Shown here one piece after another: positions 1 through 6,781 of a stretch of DNA of 13,660 nucleotides. Under the pieces are notes generated by a model, which was given only the letters and a program-made list of their open reading frames with translations, was not told where the DNA came from and searched no databases. The translations under genes were made by a program, and so were the position numbers. The stretch spans positions 1 to 13,660 of the forward strand of contig JACQDO010000108.1 in NCBI GenBank assembly GCA_016201085.1, read 5' to 3'. Origin of the DNA: Hyphomicrobiales bacterium (lineage in GTDB: Bacteria > Pseudomonadota > Alphaproteobacteria > Rhizobiales > Xanthobacteraceae). The number at the start of each line of letters is the position of its first letter. The first letter of the stretch is position 1.

Positions 1-414
1 GGTGACGAGGCTGAGCGCGGCCAGTGTTGCTATCATGGTGCGGTCGACCGCCAGCACATTGCCGAACAGCAGCGCGGTCGCCTGCGTGGCGAACGACGTA
101 TAGTAGTGCAGGAACAGCAGGCCGAAGCCGAGCGCCAGCGACAACACGACGCCGATGGCGATGTCGCGGTTGCTGATGCGGTCGCTGAGCGCGCCTATCA
201 CGATGCCGGCGACGAGCGTGAAGCCGAGCAGGCCCCACAGCGGCGCCAATCCGATCAGCCCCGCGCCGGTGGCGCCGGCAAAGCCGATATGGGAGAGCGC
301 ATGGCCGGCGAAGGTCTGCCCGCGCATCACCAGGAAATAGCCGACAATGCCGGACACCACCGCCACGATCCCGGCGGCGGCGAAGGCATTGTTCATGAAT
401 TCATAGGCGAACAT
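1..414 (-). CDS. znuB: Zinc/manganese-type ABC transporter permease (ZnuB-like), partial
   Basis: This is the inner-membrane channel subunit of a metal-ion importer of the ABC-3 (ZnuB/MntB) family. Only the first 138 residues are present; the gene runs off the left edge of the window without a stop. The start is the ATG at 414 (complement), with a weak AAGAAGA about 6 bases before it. The protein begins MFAYEFMNNAF and has hydrophobic segments at about residues 9-29, 60-76 and 88-103. The stretch GQTFAGHALSHIGFAG at about 32-47 matches the conserved region after the first membrane segment of this family. It is the third gene of the operon, downstream of the ATPase, with the gap filled by a GC-rich palindromic repeat. 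Family membership is clear; the choice of zinc as substrate comes from the His-rich ATPase tail and the Zur-like site. Confidence 0.88.
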   Translation of the reverse strand, partial: MFAYEFMNNAFAAAGIVAVVSGIVGYFLVMRGQTFAGHALSHIGFAGATGAGLIGLAPLWGLLGFTLVAGIVIGALSDRISNRDIAIGVVLSLALGFGLLFLHYYTSFATQATALLFGNVLAVDRTMIATLAALSLVT

Positions 415-420
415 GTCAGT

Positions 421-560
421 CTTCTTTTCCCCTCCCCCCACGAGCACTTGCGAGTGGTGGGGAGGGATTAGGGGTGGGGGGCGCTTCAATTGCCCCGATC
501 GAATTTCGTCCCCCCACCCCCGCCCCCGCCGCTTCGCGGGGGAGGGGAGATGAGAGGCCG
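421..560. repeat. GC-rich palindromic repeat between znuC and znuB
   Basis: Most of the znuC-znuB gap consists of C-tracts and G-tracts that can pair with each other. A CCCTCCCCCCAC-type tract near 430 faces GTGGGGAGGG near 456-467, GGGGTGGGGGG near 471-481 faces the C-rich tract near 510-528, and CCCCCGC (523-529) pairs exactly with GCGGGGG (536-542). A shorter tract of similar composition lies at 8899-8937, which suggests an interspersed non-coding element. No coding ORF is convincing here. Confidence 0.6.
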
Positions 561-563
561 CTC

Positions 564-1385
564 TCAATGATGATGCCCATGCTCGTGCCCACCGTGGTCA
601 TGCAGGTGATCGGCGTGTTCCATGTCGTGGCCGCGCGACATCACGAAAATATGGCCGTCGGCGCGCAGCACCTGGATATCGGTGCCGTACAGCGCCGAAA
701 GCACCGGCGCGGTCACCACCTGCTCGACGGTGCCGAGCGCGGCCTGGCAATTGCCGAGATAGAGCACGCGATCGAGCGTTCCGAGCAGCTGGTTGAGCTC
801 GTGCGCGCTGAATAAGACCGTGATGCCGCGCTCGCGGCAGGCTTTGCGCACGACCCCGATGGCGACTTCCTGGTGGCGGGCGTCGAGGCTGATCAAAGGC
901 TCATCGAGCAGCAGCAGTTTCGGGTTGCCGATCAGCGCCTGCGCCAGCAGCAGCCGCTGGCGCTCGCCGCCGGACATCTCCGACAACGGACGTTGGCTCA
1001 ATTCGTGGGCGCCGACGGCATCGAGCGTCGCCTCGATCATGGCGCGGTCGGCATGGCTGAGCCGCGGCACGCCCCAGCGCTCGCCGTGCATCGATGAGCC
1101 GATGAAGTCGAGACCGCGCACGCGCAGGTCGGGCAATACGGTGCGCACCTGCGGCAGATAGCCGATGGTGCGATCGCCACGCTGCGGCGCGCGCCCGAAC
1201 ACGCGCAACGTTCCCGCGCTCGGCGCCAGCAGCCCGAGAATGGCGCGCATCAGCGTGGTCTTGCCGGCGCCAGTGGGTCCCAGCACGCCGATGAATTCGC
1301 CGGCATTGATCGCGAAGCTGGCGTCCGCCAGCACGTCGCGGCCGCCGATCCGGATGGTGGCGTGGTCGAGTTCGACGATATTCAT
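564..1385 (-). CDS. znuC: Zinc ABC transporter ATP-binding protein with His-rich tail
   Basis: This is the cytoplasmic ATPase that powers metal uptake through the ZnuB-like permease. The 273-residue protein has all the ABC motifs: Walker A GPTGAGKTT at 36-44, Q-loop Gln79, signature MSGGE at 137-141, Walker B LLLLDEP at 157-163 and H-loop His195. The last 22 or so residues are rich in His and Asp (HADHLHDHGGHEHGHHH), a feature known from ZnuC-type ATPases and probably metal-binding. The frame stays open up to 1646, but residues before the ATG at 1385 have no ABC similarity and translate a palindromic repeat, so 1385 is chosen. It follows znuA by 124 bases and precedes znuB. The repeat ends three bases before the start codon, and only a weak GGAA inside the repeat could act as ribosome binding site. 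Confidence 0.92.
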   Translation of the reverse strand: MNIVELDHATIRIGGRDVLADASFAINAGEFIGVLGPTGAGKTTLMRAILGLLAPSAGTLRVFGRAPQRGDRTIGYLPQVRTVLPDLRVRGLDFIGSSMHGERWGVPRLSHADRAMIEATLDAVGAHELSQRPLSEMSGGERQRLLLAQALIGNPKLLLLDEPLISLDARHQEVAIGVVRKACRERGITVLFSAHELNQLLGTLDRVLYLGNCQAALGTVEQVVTAPVLSALYGTDIQVLRADGHIFVMSRGHDMEHADHLHDHGGHEHGHHH

Positions 1386-1388
1386 CTT

Positions 1389-1493
1389 GTCATTCCGGGG
1401 CGCGAGTGAAACGAGCGAACCCGGAATCCAGACGCAAATTCGTCGCTTGTCTCTGGATTCCGGGTCCGGCACTTCGTGCCGTCCCGGAATGAC
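1389..1493. repeat. Interspersed palindromic repeat between znuA and znuC
   Basis: The element begins GTCATTCCGGG and ends CCCGGAATGAC, an inverted pair. Inside, CCCGGAATCCAGA (1420-1432) pairs perfectly with TCTGGATTCCGGG (1452-1464), and GGCAC-TTC-GTGCC (1468-1480) forms a small side hairpin. From general knowledge, elements of this sequence type occur in many copies between genes in Bradyrhizobium-like genomes; I cannot count copies here. Its edge lies three bases from the znuC start codon. Confidence 0.85.
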
Positions 1494-1509
1494 CGGGAAA
1501 TAAATTTTG

Positions 1510-2391
1510 TCATGAATGCGGCCCGGCCAGCGCCTTGTCGGTTTCGTCGAGCTGATCCAGCATCCAGTCCTGGAACGACATAGTGGCCGGTTGCGTCTCG
1601 GTGACGCCGACCACCGGCACCTTGGCGGTGCGCGCCAGCTCGACAAGGCGTTGCACGATCTTGCTGGAGGCCTGCTTGTTGTAGAACATAGCGCGGACCT
1701 TGCGCTCTTTCAGGTCCTGCTCGAAAGCGGCAATGTCGCGCGCGCTTGGCTCGGTGTCGTTCATGATCGAAAGCTGGAAACGCTCGTTGCGCATGGTTAG
1801 CCCGAGCGCACCCGCCATGGGGCCGAACACCGGCTCGCTGGCCGTCACCGGCTTGCCGGCGTGCTTGGCCTTCAACTGCGCGACGCGCTGAGTAACTCGG
1901 TCGAGCGCGGCGTGAGTGATGCTGAGCCGCGCGTCATAATCTTGGGCATGTGCGCTGTCCGCCTTGGCGAGGGCCGCGTTCAGCGCGCGCGCCACTGCCG
2001 GCATGGTTGTGAGATCGTACCAGAGATGCGGATTGTCGCCTGCTTTTCGGTTGGTCAGAGTCGCGACGTTGATCTCCAGCCGTCCCGGCCGCGGCGCCGC
2101 CGCCAGCAGCTTCTCCATCCAGGTGTCGTAGTCGGCGCCGTTGAAGATCACGACCTGCGCGGCCGCGATCCGTTTGACGATGCCTGGCGTGGTCTCGAAC
2201 AGATGCGGGTCCTGATCCGGGTTGTTCATGATGCTGGTGACCGAGACCCGGTCGCCGCCGATCTGGCGGGCGATGTCGCCGTAGAAATTCTCCGCCGCCA
2301 CCACGGCGATCTTGCCGTCGGCGGCGCGTGCGGCCGGGCTCGCGGCGAGGGCGAGGATAAAGGCCAGACCGAACCGGGTAACGCTCCGCAT
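1510..2391 (-). CDS. znuA: Periplasmic metal-binding protein of zinc ABC importer
   Basis: This is the periplasmic solute-binding protein (ZnuA/TroA, cluster A-I) that delivers metal to the ZnuB/ZnuC complex. The 293 residues start with a Sec signal peptide, with likely cleavage after ARA at 23. The conserved DPHLFE (61-66) and NPHLWYD (120-126) supply metal-ligand histidines His63 and His122. Where many ZnuA proteins have a third histidine, this one reads SEPVFG with Glu186. The C-terminal acidic position is probably Glu265 (GVTET). There is no long His/Asp-rich loop between the first two ligands, unlike enterobacterial ZnuA. It is the first gene of the operon, with a Zur-like palindrome 42-58 bases upstream. 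Substrate could be zinc or manganese from the fold alone; operon context favours zinc. Confidence 0.88.
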   Translation of the reverse strand: MRSVTRFGLAFILALAASPAARAADGKIAVVAAENFYGDIARQIGGDRVSVTSIMNNPDQDPHLFETTPGIVKRIAAAQVVIFNGADYDTWMEKLLAAAPRPGRLEINVATLTNRKAGDNPHLWYDLTTMPAVARALNAALAKADSAHAQDYDARLSITHAALDRVTQRVAQLKAKHAGKPVTASEPVFGPMAGALGLTMRNERFQLSIMNDTEPSARDIAAFEQDLKERKVRAMFYNKQASSKIVQRLVELARTAKVPVVGVTETQPATMSFQDWMLDQLDETDKALAGPHS

Positions 2392-2431
2392 GGCCGGAAA
2401 TCCATTGCTGGGCGGGTATCGATGCGGAATA

Positions 2432-2448
2432 ATGTAACATTATAACAT
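2432..2448. promoter_or_regulatory. Zur-like operator upstream of znuA
   Basis: The AT-rich imperfect palindrome ATGTAACATTATAACAT stands out in GC-rich surroundings. Six of eight base pairs are symmetric around position 2440. It resembles the ATGTTATA...TATAACAT type Zur boxes known upstream of znu genes in alphaproteobacteria. Its position 42-58 bases before the znuA start fits repression by zinc-loaded Zur. No zur gene is in the window. Confidence 0.65.
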
Positions 2449-2521
2449 ATCAAATGACAAGAGCGGCTAAAGGCGGGGCAGCGATTGGAACGCGGGGAAT
2501 ACGGACGCTCGACGGGCGTTG

Positions 2522-3226
2522 TCAGCGCGTGGCGCGCTTGCGTACCGGCCGGATGGGGGTCGCGACGTGCGGCGGCGGCACCTGCACGAAGCTGGCGTTG
2601 CCCGCAACACTGTCGGCAGGGCCGTGCGGTATTGGCACCGCGTGCACCAGCGCGTCGTAGATTTCAATCGGTTGCGGCCTGCCGATCAGATAGCCCTGAA
2701 CTTGATCGCAGCCCTCCTGGCTCAGGATCAGGCGCTGCTGTTCGGTTTCGACTCCCTCGGCGAGCACCGGCAAATTCAGGCTCTTGGCGAGCGTGATCAC
2801 GGCGCGAACGATCGCGGCGTTGTGGCTGTTGCTTTCCAGGTCGGTCACGAACGAGCGGTCGATCTTGATCTTGTCGAAGGGGAACGATTGCAGATAGGAC
2901 AGCGACGAATAGCCGGTTCCGAAATCGTCCATGGCGATCTTGACGCCAAGGTTCTTCAGGCGGCGCAGAATCGCCTGGGCGCGGCCAAAATCGTCGATCA
3001 GCACGCTTTCGGTGATTTCGAGTTCAAGCCGGGATGGCGACAGGCCGGTCTCCAGCAGGACCGTGTGCACCAGTCCGGGCAGATCGCCATGGCAGAACTG
3101 CGCCGGCGACAAATTCACCGCCAGCAGCGCCCGCGACGTCCATGTCGCCGCCTCGCGGCAGGCGGTGCGTAAGATCCACTCGCCAAGCTGGATGATCAGG
3201 CCGCTGTCCTCGGCCAGCGGTATGAA
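2522..3226 (-). pseudogene. Stranded C-terminal EAL (c-di-GMP phosphodiesterase) fragment
   Basis: This frame encodes the last four fifths of an EAL domain that once followed the upstream GGDEF domain. Reading from 3226 it starts FIPLAEDSGLI and then shows AVNLSPAQF, ELEITES, DDFGTGYSSL, KIDRSF, AEGVET and GYLIGRP, all standard EAL-domain landmarks in the right order. The domain beginning, with the catalytic EAL motif itself, is missing. It is out of frame with the GGDEF gene, overlapping its 3' end. The first possible start (GTG at 3118, inside AVNLSP) has no ribosome binding site, so independent translation is unlikely. A catalytically active phosphodiesterase is not expected because the Glu of the EAL motif is gone. 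Confidence 0.8.
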
Positions 3227-5172
3227 CGTCGACGGATTTCGCGGTTTTCACGCAACTGACGATCCATCTCGGGCTCGAAAAAGCGGTAGGAGCCGGGACC
3301 TTCCGATTTGGCGCGGTAGAGCGCCGCGTCGGCATTGCAGATCAGCTTCTCGCCGTCGGTGGCATCGCTCGGATAGATCGCCACTCCGACGCTGGCATTG
3401 GCGGTGAGCTTGCGGCCTTCCACTTCGATGCTGTCGCCGAGCGCGGTCGTAATCCGCTCGGCCAGGCGGGCGGTTATCGCGGCGATGTTGCCATCGGCCA
3501 CGATCAGCGAGAACTCATCGCCGCCGATGCGCGCCAAAAATGCATCGCGGCTGGCAGCCTTCAGGCGCTTGGCCACCTGACAGAGTAGCGCATCGCCGAC
3601 CGCATGACCGAACAGATCGTTGACATACTTGAAGCGATCGAGGTCCATGCAAACAAGCACAAACTGCTCTCCCGACTCTTTCGCGCGCTCGAGTATCGCC
3701 GCGTAATATTCATTGAACGCCGCGCGGTTGGGCAGGCCGGTGAGCGCATCATGATGCGCAAGGTGAGCGATCTTGGCCTCGGCGCGCTTGCGTTCGGTAA
3801 TTTCCTCATGCGTTGCAACCCAGCCGCCGCCAGCCATCGGCTGATTCACCACCTCGATGACGCGCCCGTCCTGCAATTCGACGGTGACGCTCATCTTCTC
3901 GCCGTTGCGCGCCGCGGTCCTAATCTTGATGTCGTATTCCGTGGGATCGTTGGCGAAGGTGCCGCGCTGGCGCCGATGTTCGAGCATATCGAGCAGCGTG
4001 CAGCCCGGCTTGATGACGTCGGCGGAGAGTCCGTACATATGGATGTAGCGCTCGTTGCAGATCACGAGCCGGCCGTCGCCGTCGAACATGCACAGGCCTT
4101 GGGACATGTTGTGCAGGGCTGCGTCGATATGGACATGCGCGCGCTCGAGTGCATGGGTCTTTTCGGCCAGGCTCACCTCGCGCTCGGCCAGCGCGGATTC
4201 CGATTCAAGAACACGCTGAAACTGTTTGCTCAATTGCTTGAACAGGAAGGCCGTGCAAAGCAGTCCCAGCAGAGTGCCGGCGCCGATCAGCATCGCCCAG
4301 CGATACCACTTCGCCAGCGCGGCGCCTTCCGAAACCGCGACATTGATGACCAGGGGATAATCGCGCAGCGGCTGCACCGAGACGAAGCGGGCTTGTCCGT
4401 CGAAATATCCCGGCGAGCGATAGCTGCCACCGCCGTCCGCGACCAATTGATACCACGGCGAGCCTTCGGGCATTCTCCGGCTGCCATTGGTTATTTGATC
4501 GGGATGGCGCACCAGGATGGTGCCGTCACGGCGCAGCATGAGGAAGGATTGATTGCGCAGCCGCGTGATCGCGTTGTAGATGCTTGCGAAGTGCGTGAGC
4601 CGTATTCCGGTCACCACCACGCCGAGGAATTCGCCGTTGGGGCCGCTCATTCGCTTGCTGAAGAACATCATGCGCGTGCCGGATAGGCGATTGAGCAGAA
4701 AGCTGCCGATGTAGATGCCGGTGTCGACGCTGTCGCGGAAATGTATGAAATAGTCGCGATCGGAGAAATCGGAGTCCGGCGTCGGCCACATCCGCGTGGT
4801 GACCGCGAGCTTGCCGTCGCGGTCGACGACCGCGAGGAAGTCGGCTTGCGTGAGGCGCAGCAAGCGGTCGCTCAGGCTGGCATAGACGTCCGAACTGCGG
4901 ATTTGTCCGTCGAAGTAATATTTGTCGGGCGAATATCTCGCTTCCAACTGTTCGCGAATTTCGGACAGTGTGATATCGACCGATTGGACCGAGCGGGCGA
5001 GTTGTTCGCTCAGCACCACGGCGATGTTGCCGGTGTCGGTATCCGCCTCGCGAATCGCATCGGATCGCAGCCCCCAAATCGTCAGGCCGATCGCCATGAC
5101 GGAGAGCGCGACGAGCGCAAACGCAACACAGATCAGTGTGCGGAAGGTAATGCGGCGTGACCGTTGGCGCAT
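3196..5172 (-). CDS. Membrane sensor diguanylate cyclase (Cache-like, PAS, GGDEF), truncated former GGDEF-EAL protein
   Basis: It probably makes cyclic di-GMP from GTP in response to a periplasmic signal. The 658 residues contain a membrane segment at 11-35, a periplasmic dCache-like sensor at about 36-289, a second membrane segment at about 290-312, a helical linker, a PAS domain at about 350-460 and a GGDEF domain. The latter shows LTGLPNR (477-483), the metal-binding MDLDRF with Asp510, and RIGGDEF (548-554), so the cyclase site looks intact. No RxxD inhibitory site sits five residues before GGDEF. After REIRR near 648 the frame enters the deletion joint and ends ten residues later in junk (SYRWPRTAA). 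A GTG at 5232 would add 20 residues, but that stretch has AT-rich codons unlike the gene, so ATG 5172 is preferred. Neither start has a clear Shine-Dalgarno. Confidence 0.85.
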   Translation of the reverse strand: MRQRSRRITFRTLICVAFALVALSVMAIGLTIWGLRSDAIREADTDTGNIAVVLSEQLARSVQSVDITLSEIREQLEARYSPDKYYFDGQIRSSDVYASLSDRLLRLTQADFLAVVDRDGKLAVTTRMWPTPDSDFSDRDYFIHFRDSVDTGIYIGSFLLNRLSGTRMMFFSKRMSGPNGEFLGVVVTGIRLTHFASIYNAITRLRNQSFLMLRRDGTILVRHPDQITNGSRRMPEGSPWYQLVADGGGSYRSPGYFDGQARFVSVQPLRDYPLVINVAVSEGAALAKWYRWAMLIGAGTLLGLLCTAFLFKQLSKQFQRVLESESALAEREVSLAEKTHALERAHVHIDAALHNMSQGLCMFDGDGRLVICNERYIHMYGLSADVIKPGCTLLDMLEHRRQRGTFANDPTEYDIKIRTAARNGEKMSVTVELQDGRVIEVVNQPMAGGGWVATHEEITERKRAEAKIAHLAHHDALTGLPNRAAFNEYYAAILERAKESGEQFVLVCMDLDRFKYVNDLFGHAVGDALLCQVAKRLKAASRDAFLARIGGDEFSLIVADGNIAAITARLAERITTALGDSIEVEGRKLTANASVGVAIYPSDATDGEKLICNADAALYRAKSEGPGSYRFFEPEMDRQLRENREIRRRSYRWPRTAA

Positions 5173-5460
5173 GCGAAATGTTGGAGTTAGTTGCTTCAAT
5201 TTGCAGCTTAGCGTTGTTGAATTAGGCGTCACTTAAAGGGGCGGGTAATCGCCCGGTTGGATGAATCAATGCTTAAGCAGCTACATCAATTGGTTATGGG
5301 GCGCCGATGCGTGCTGGCAGGGTCGGCGATGGTTTATGGGAAGTAAGCGGAAAAATTGGAATTCGAGACTTTTTGCCAGGGATACAAGTGTCGGGTTTTT
5401 GAATAGAGTTTCGACCGGACGTTGCACGTTTGGCGCAGCGATCCGCAACGGGAGGAAATC

Positions 5461-5916
5461 ATGAAGACGTTCCTACGGGCGACAGCAATTGCAGCACTGG
5501 CATTATTGTGCGGCGCAGCAATCGCTGTGGCGCAGCAATTTGGCACGGCGGCCGAAGCAAAGGCCATGCTTGAAAAAGCTGCTGCCCAGCTCAAGGCCGG
5601 CGAAGCCGGGGCAATTGCTAAGTTCAACGAAAAGGCGGGCGGGTTCCGCGACCGCGATCTTTACGTCTTCTGCTACAACATCTCAGACGGCAAATTCACC
5701 GCGCATCCTAATCCGGCGCTGATGGGCACGGATATCCGCGCGCTGAAGGTGAAGGACGACCCGCTGGGGCAGAAAATCTTCGACGCGACCAAGGAAGGGA
5801 CCATCACCAGCGTGAACTATAATTTCCCGAAGCCCGGCACCACCGATCCGGTTCCCAAGGAATCGTTCTTGACGCGGGTCGGCGGCCAAGGCTGCGGGGT
5901 CGGCTATTACAAGTAG
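5461..5916 (+). CDS. Secreted single-Cache-domain protein
   Basis: This is a 151-residue periplasmic protein made of little more than one Cache (sCache_2-type) sensor domain. It has a Sec signal peptide (MKTFLRATAIAALALL..., likely cut after AVA at 24). The mature part carries the family pattern LYVFCYNISDGKFTAHPNPALMGTDI followed by DPLGQKIFD and a closing GVGYYK. There is no transmembrane or signalling domain, so any sensing must work through another protein. The frame is open from 5422, but the ATG at 5461 has an excellent GGGAGGAAATC before it and starts directly at the signal peptide. It is divergent from the Cache-GGDEF sensor gene, with 288 bases between the two starts. A strong hairpin follows the stop. 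The ligand is unknown; small organic acids are bound by some relatives. Confidence 0.85.
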   Translation: MKTFLRATAIAALALLCGAAIAVAQQFGTAAEAKAMLEKAAAQLKAGEAGAIAKFNEKAGGFRDRDLYVFCYNISDGKFTAHPNPALMGTDIRALKVKDDPLGQKIFDATKEGTITSVNYNFPKPGTTDPVPKESFLTRVGGQGCGVGYYK

Positions 5917-5962
5917 CCGTCGGGAAGCGGCAAACTGTTACGCGAAGCCGATCTCAACACGG

Positions 5963-5997
5963 GATGCGCCCGGCCGGCGATGCCGTCCGGGTGCATC
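5963..5997 (+). terminator. Hairpin downstream of the Cache gene
   Basis: ATGCGCCCGG (5964-5973) pairs with CCGGGTGCAT (5987-5996) with one G-T wobble, and CGGC (5975-5978) pairs with GCCG (5982-5985) around a GAT loop. A single C/T mismatch interrupts the stem. No T-run follows, so this may protect or stop transcripts without being a classical intrinsic terminator. Confidence 0.5.
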
Positions 5998-6054
5998 GCG
6001 TCGCTTCGATTTCAGCCGGTAGGCGTGTGTACGGTTGGACAGGACAAAGTTGCG

Positions 6055-6306
6055 ATGCCCCATAAAGCGATCTCAGCCATTGCGGTTATAATTGGATTCT
6101 TTTTGTTGACCGCCGAAACGATGCTGGCCGCGCCGATGGCCTGCAACGGCGAGCAGAAAGTGTGCATTGCCAATTGCACAAAAACTGCCGTCGGTTCGGC
6201 GACCGGGACCTGCATTGCCAATTGCAACGCACGGCAATCGATGTGCAAGCAGACCGGCTGCTGGGATAACGGGGTCAACAGGTACTGCGGGCTGTCGCGG
6301 CAGTAG
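6055..6306 (+). CDS. Small secreted eight-cysteine protein with twin CX3C motif
   Basis: I do not recognise a named family. The 83-residue product has an N-terminal signal-like hydrophobic stretch (residues 5-26) and a short mature domain with eight cysteines at 30, 37, 41, 53, 57, 64, 69 and 78. The first six form a mirror-symmetric pattern: C-x6-C-x3-C-x11-C-x3-C-x6-C. Both CX3C units read CIANC and are encoded by the same 16 bases. This suggests a helical hairpin stapled by disulfides in the periplasm, by analogy with twin-CX3C proteins elsewhere. The start is the ATG at 6055, after an AGGA about 11 bases upstream. The frame is open from 5980 but the extra residues include part of the upstream hairpin. 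Function unknown. Confidence 0.65.
   Translation: MPHKAISAIAVIIGFFLLTAETMLAAPMACNGEQKVCIANCTKTAVGSATGTCIANCNARQSMCKQTGCWDNGVNRYCGLSRQ
6163..6226 (+). repeat. Two exact 16-base copies inside the cysteine-rich gene
   Basis: TGCATTGCCAATTGCA occurs at 6163-6178 and again at 6211-6226, exactly 48 bases (16 codons) apart and in frame. Each encodes C-I-A-N-C plus one base. The identity extends to synonymous positions, which points to a recent internal duplication or to selection on the DNA. Confidence 0.9.
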
Positions 6307-6393
6307 CATCGACAAGGCTTGTGTCAATATCCCTCAATCCAGAATGAAGCGCGCGCGCGGGCAGTGGGCGTGCGGGGCGCGCTCTGAGAGATT

Positions 6394-6447
6394 TTCCCAG
6401 CCTGGGAACCATCCATTGATGGTCGCGCGGCTGCGAGGCTGGCGACC
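6394..6447. other. Cluster of three inverted repeats between convergent genes
   Basis: TTCCCAG-C-CTGGGAA (6394-6408) is followed directly by CCATC-CATT-GATGG (6409-6422), whose last two bases start GGTCGC (6421-6426), which pairs with GCGACC (6442-6447). The cluster lies in the 201-base gap between the cysteine-rich gene (+) and the 46-residue membrane protein gene (-). It could be a two-way terminator, a protein-binding site or a structured RNA. The rest of this gap shows only a short ACAAG-G-CTTGT repeat right after the stop at 6306. Confidence 0.5.
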
Positions 6448-6507
6448 ACGCTGAAACAGAGCCGACGGGATCGTCGCGGCTACAGCTTACGTAAATTGCG
6501 TCTCTAC

Positions 6508-6648
6508 TCAGCCGTTGGCGAAACGCAACGTAACGAGAATTGCGAACAACAGTATCGCGGCGAATAGAATAACGGGGAGCGCAATTCCAGCGGCCCGGCT
6601 GAAACCGGCGCTGTCGAATCGACGCGGAGCGGTGGCGCGATTGGGCAT
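6508..6648 (-). CDS. Small single-span membrane protein (46 aa)
   Basis: The product starts MPNRATAPRRFDSAG and has one strong hydrophobic helix at about 23-43, ending LRFANG. The basic N-terminus suggests it stays in the cytoplasm, with the helix anchoring the protein in the inner membrane. The ATG at 6648 has a textbook CAGGAGGG six bases upstream, which decides the start; a longer reading from 6717 lacks such a site. I do not recognise a family. It converges on the cysteine-rich gene and lies downstream of the 102-residue gene on the same strand. Confidence 0.6.
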   Translation of the reverse strand: MPNRATAPRRFDSAGFSRAAGIALPVILFAAILLFAILVTLRFANG

Positions 6649-6781
6649 CGAACCCTCCTGCTGATTGACTGCGTGATAGCGAGGCCACGACCGCTCGTCG
6701 ACATTGCGCTGGATCAATGCGCCGGTGCGACATTAGCGCGCAGCCGAAGGTATCGATCTTCCGCCGATCACGCCGGATCGC

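Noticed and set aside
1386..1646. N-terminal extension of the ATPase frame
   Set aside because: The extra 87 residues translate a palindromic repeat and the end of znuA; ABC similarity starts exactly at the ATG at 1385.
2522..3118. EAL domain as an independent gene starting at GTG 3118
   Set aside because: The start falls inside the conserved NLSP strand, has no ribosome binding site, and the EAL motif is missing, so a remnant is the better reading.
3604..4686. Long plus-strand ORF of 360 codons
   Set aside because: It lies fully antisense to the GGDEF/PAS gene; it is the mirror frame of GC-rich codons and has no recognisable domain or start signal.
5173..5232. Twenty-residue N-terminal extension of the GGDEF protein from GTG 5232
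   Set aside because: AT-rich codons unlike the gene and no ribosome binding site; ATG 5172 sits just before the basic stretch and membrane helix.
5233..5460. Promoters in the gap between the GGDEF and Cache genes
   Set aside because: A shared divergent control region is expected, but I could not find a convincing -35/-10 pair or palindrome on either strand.
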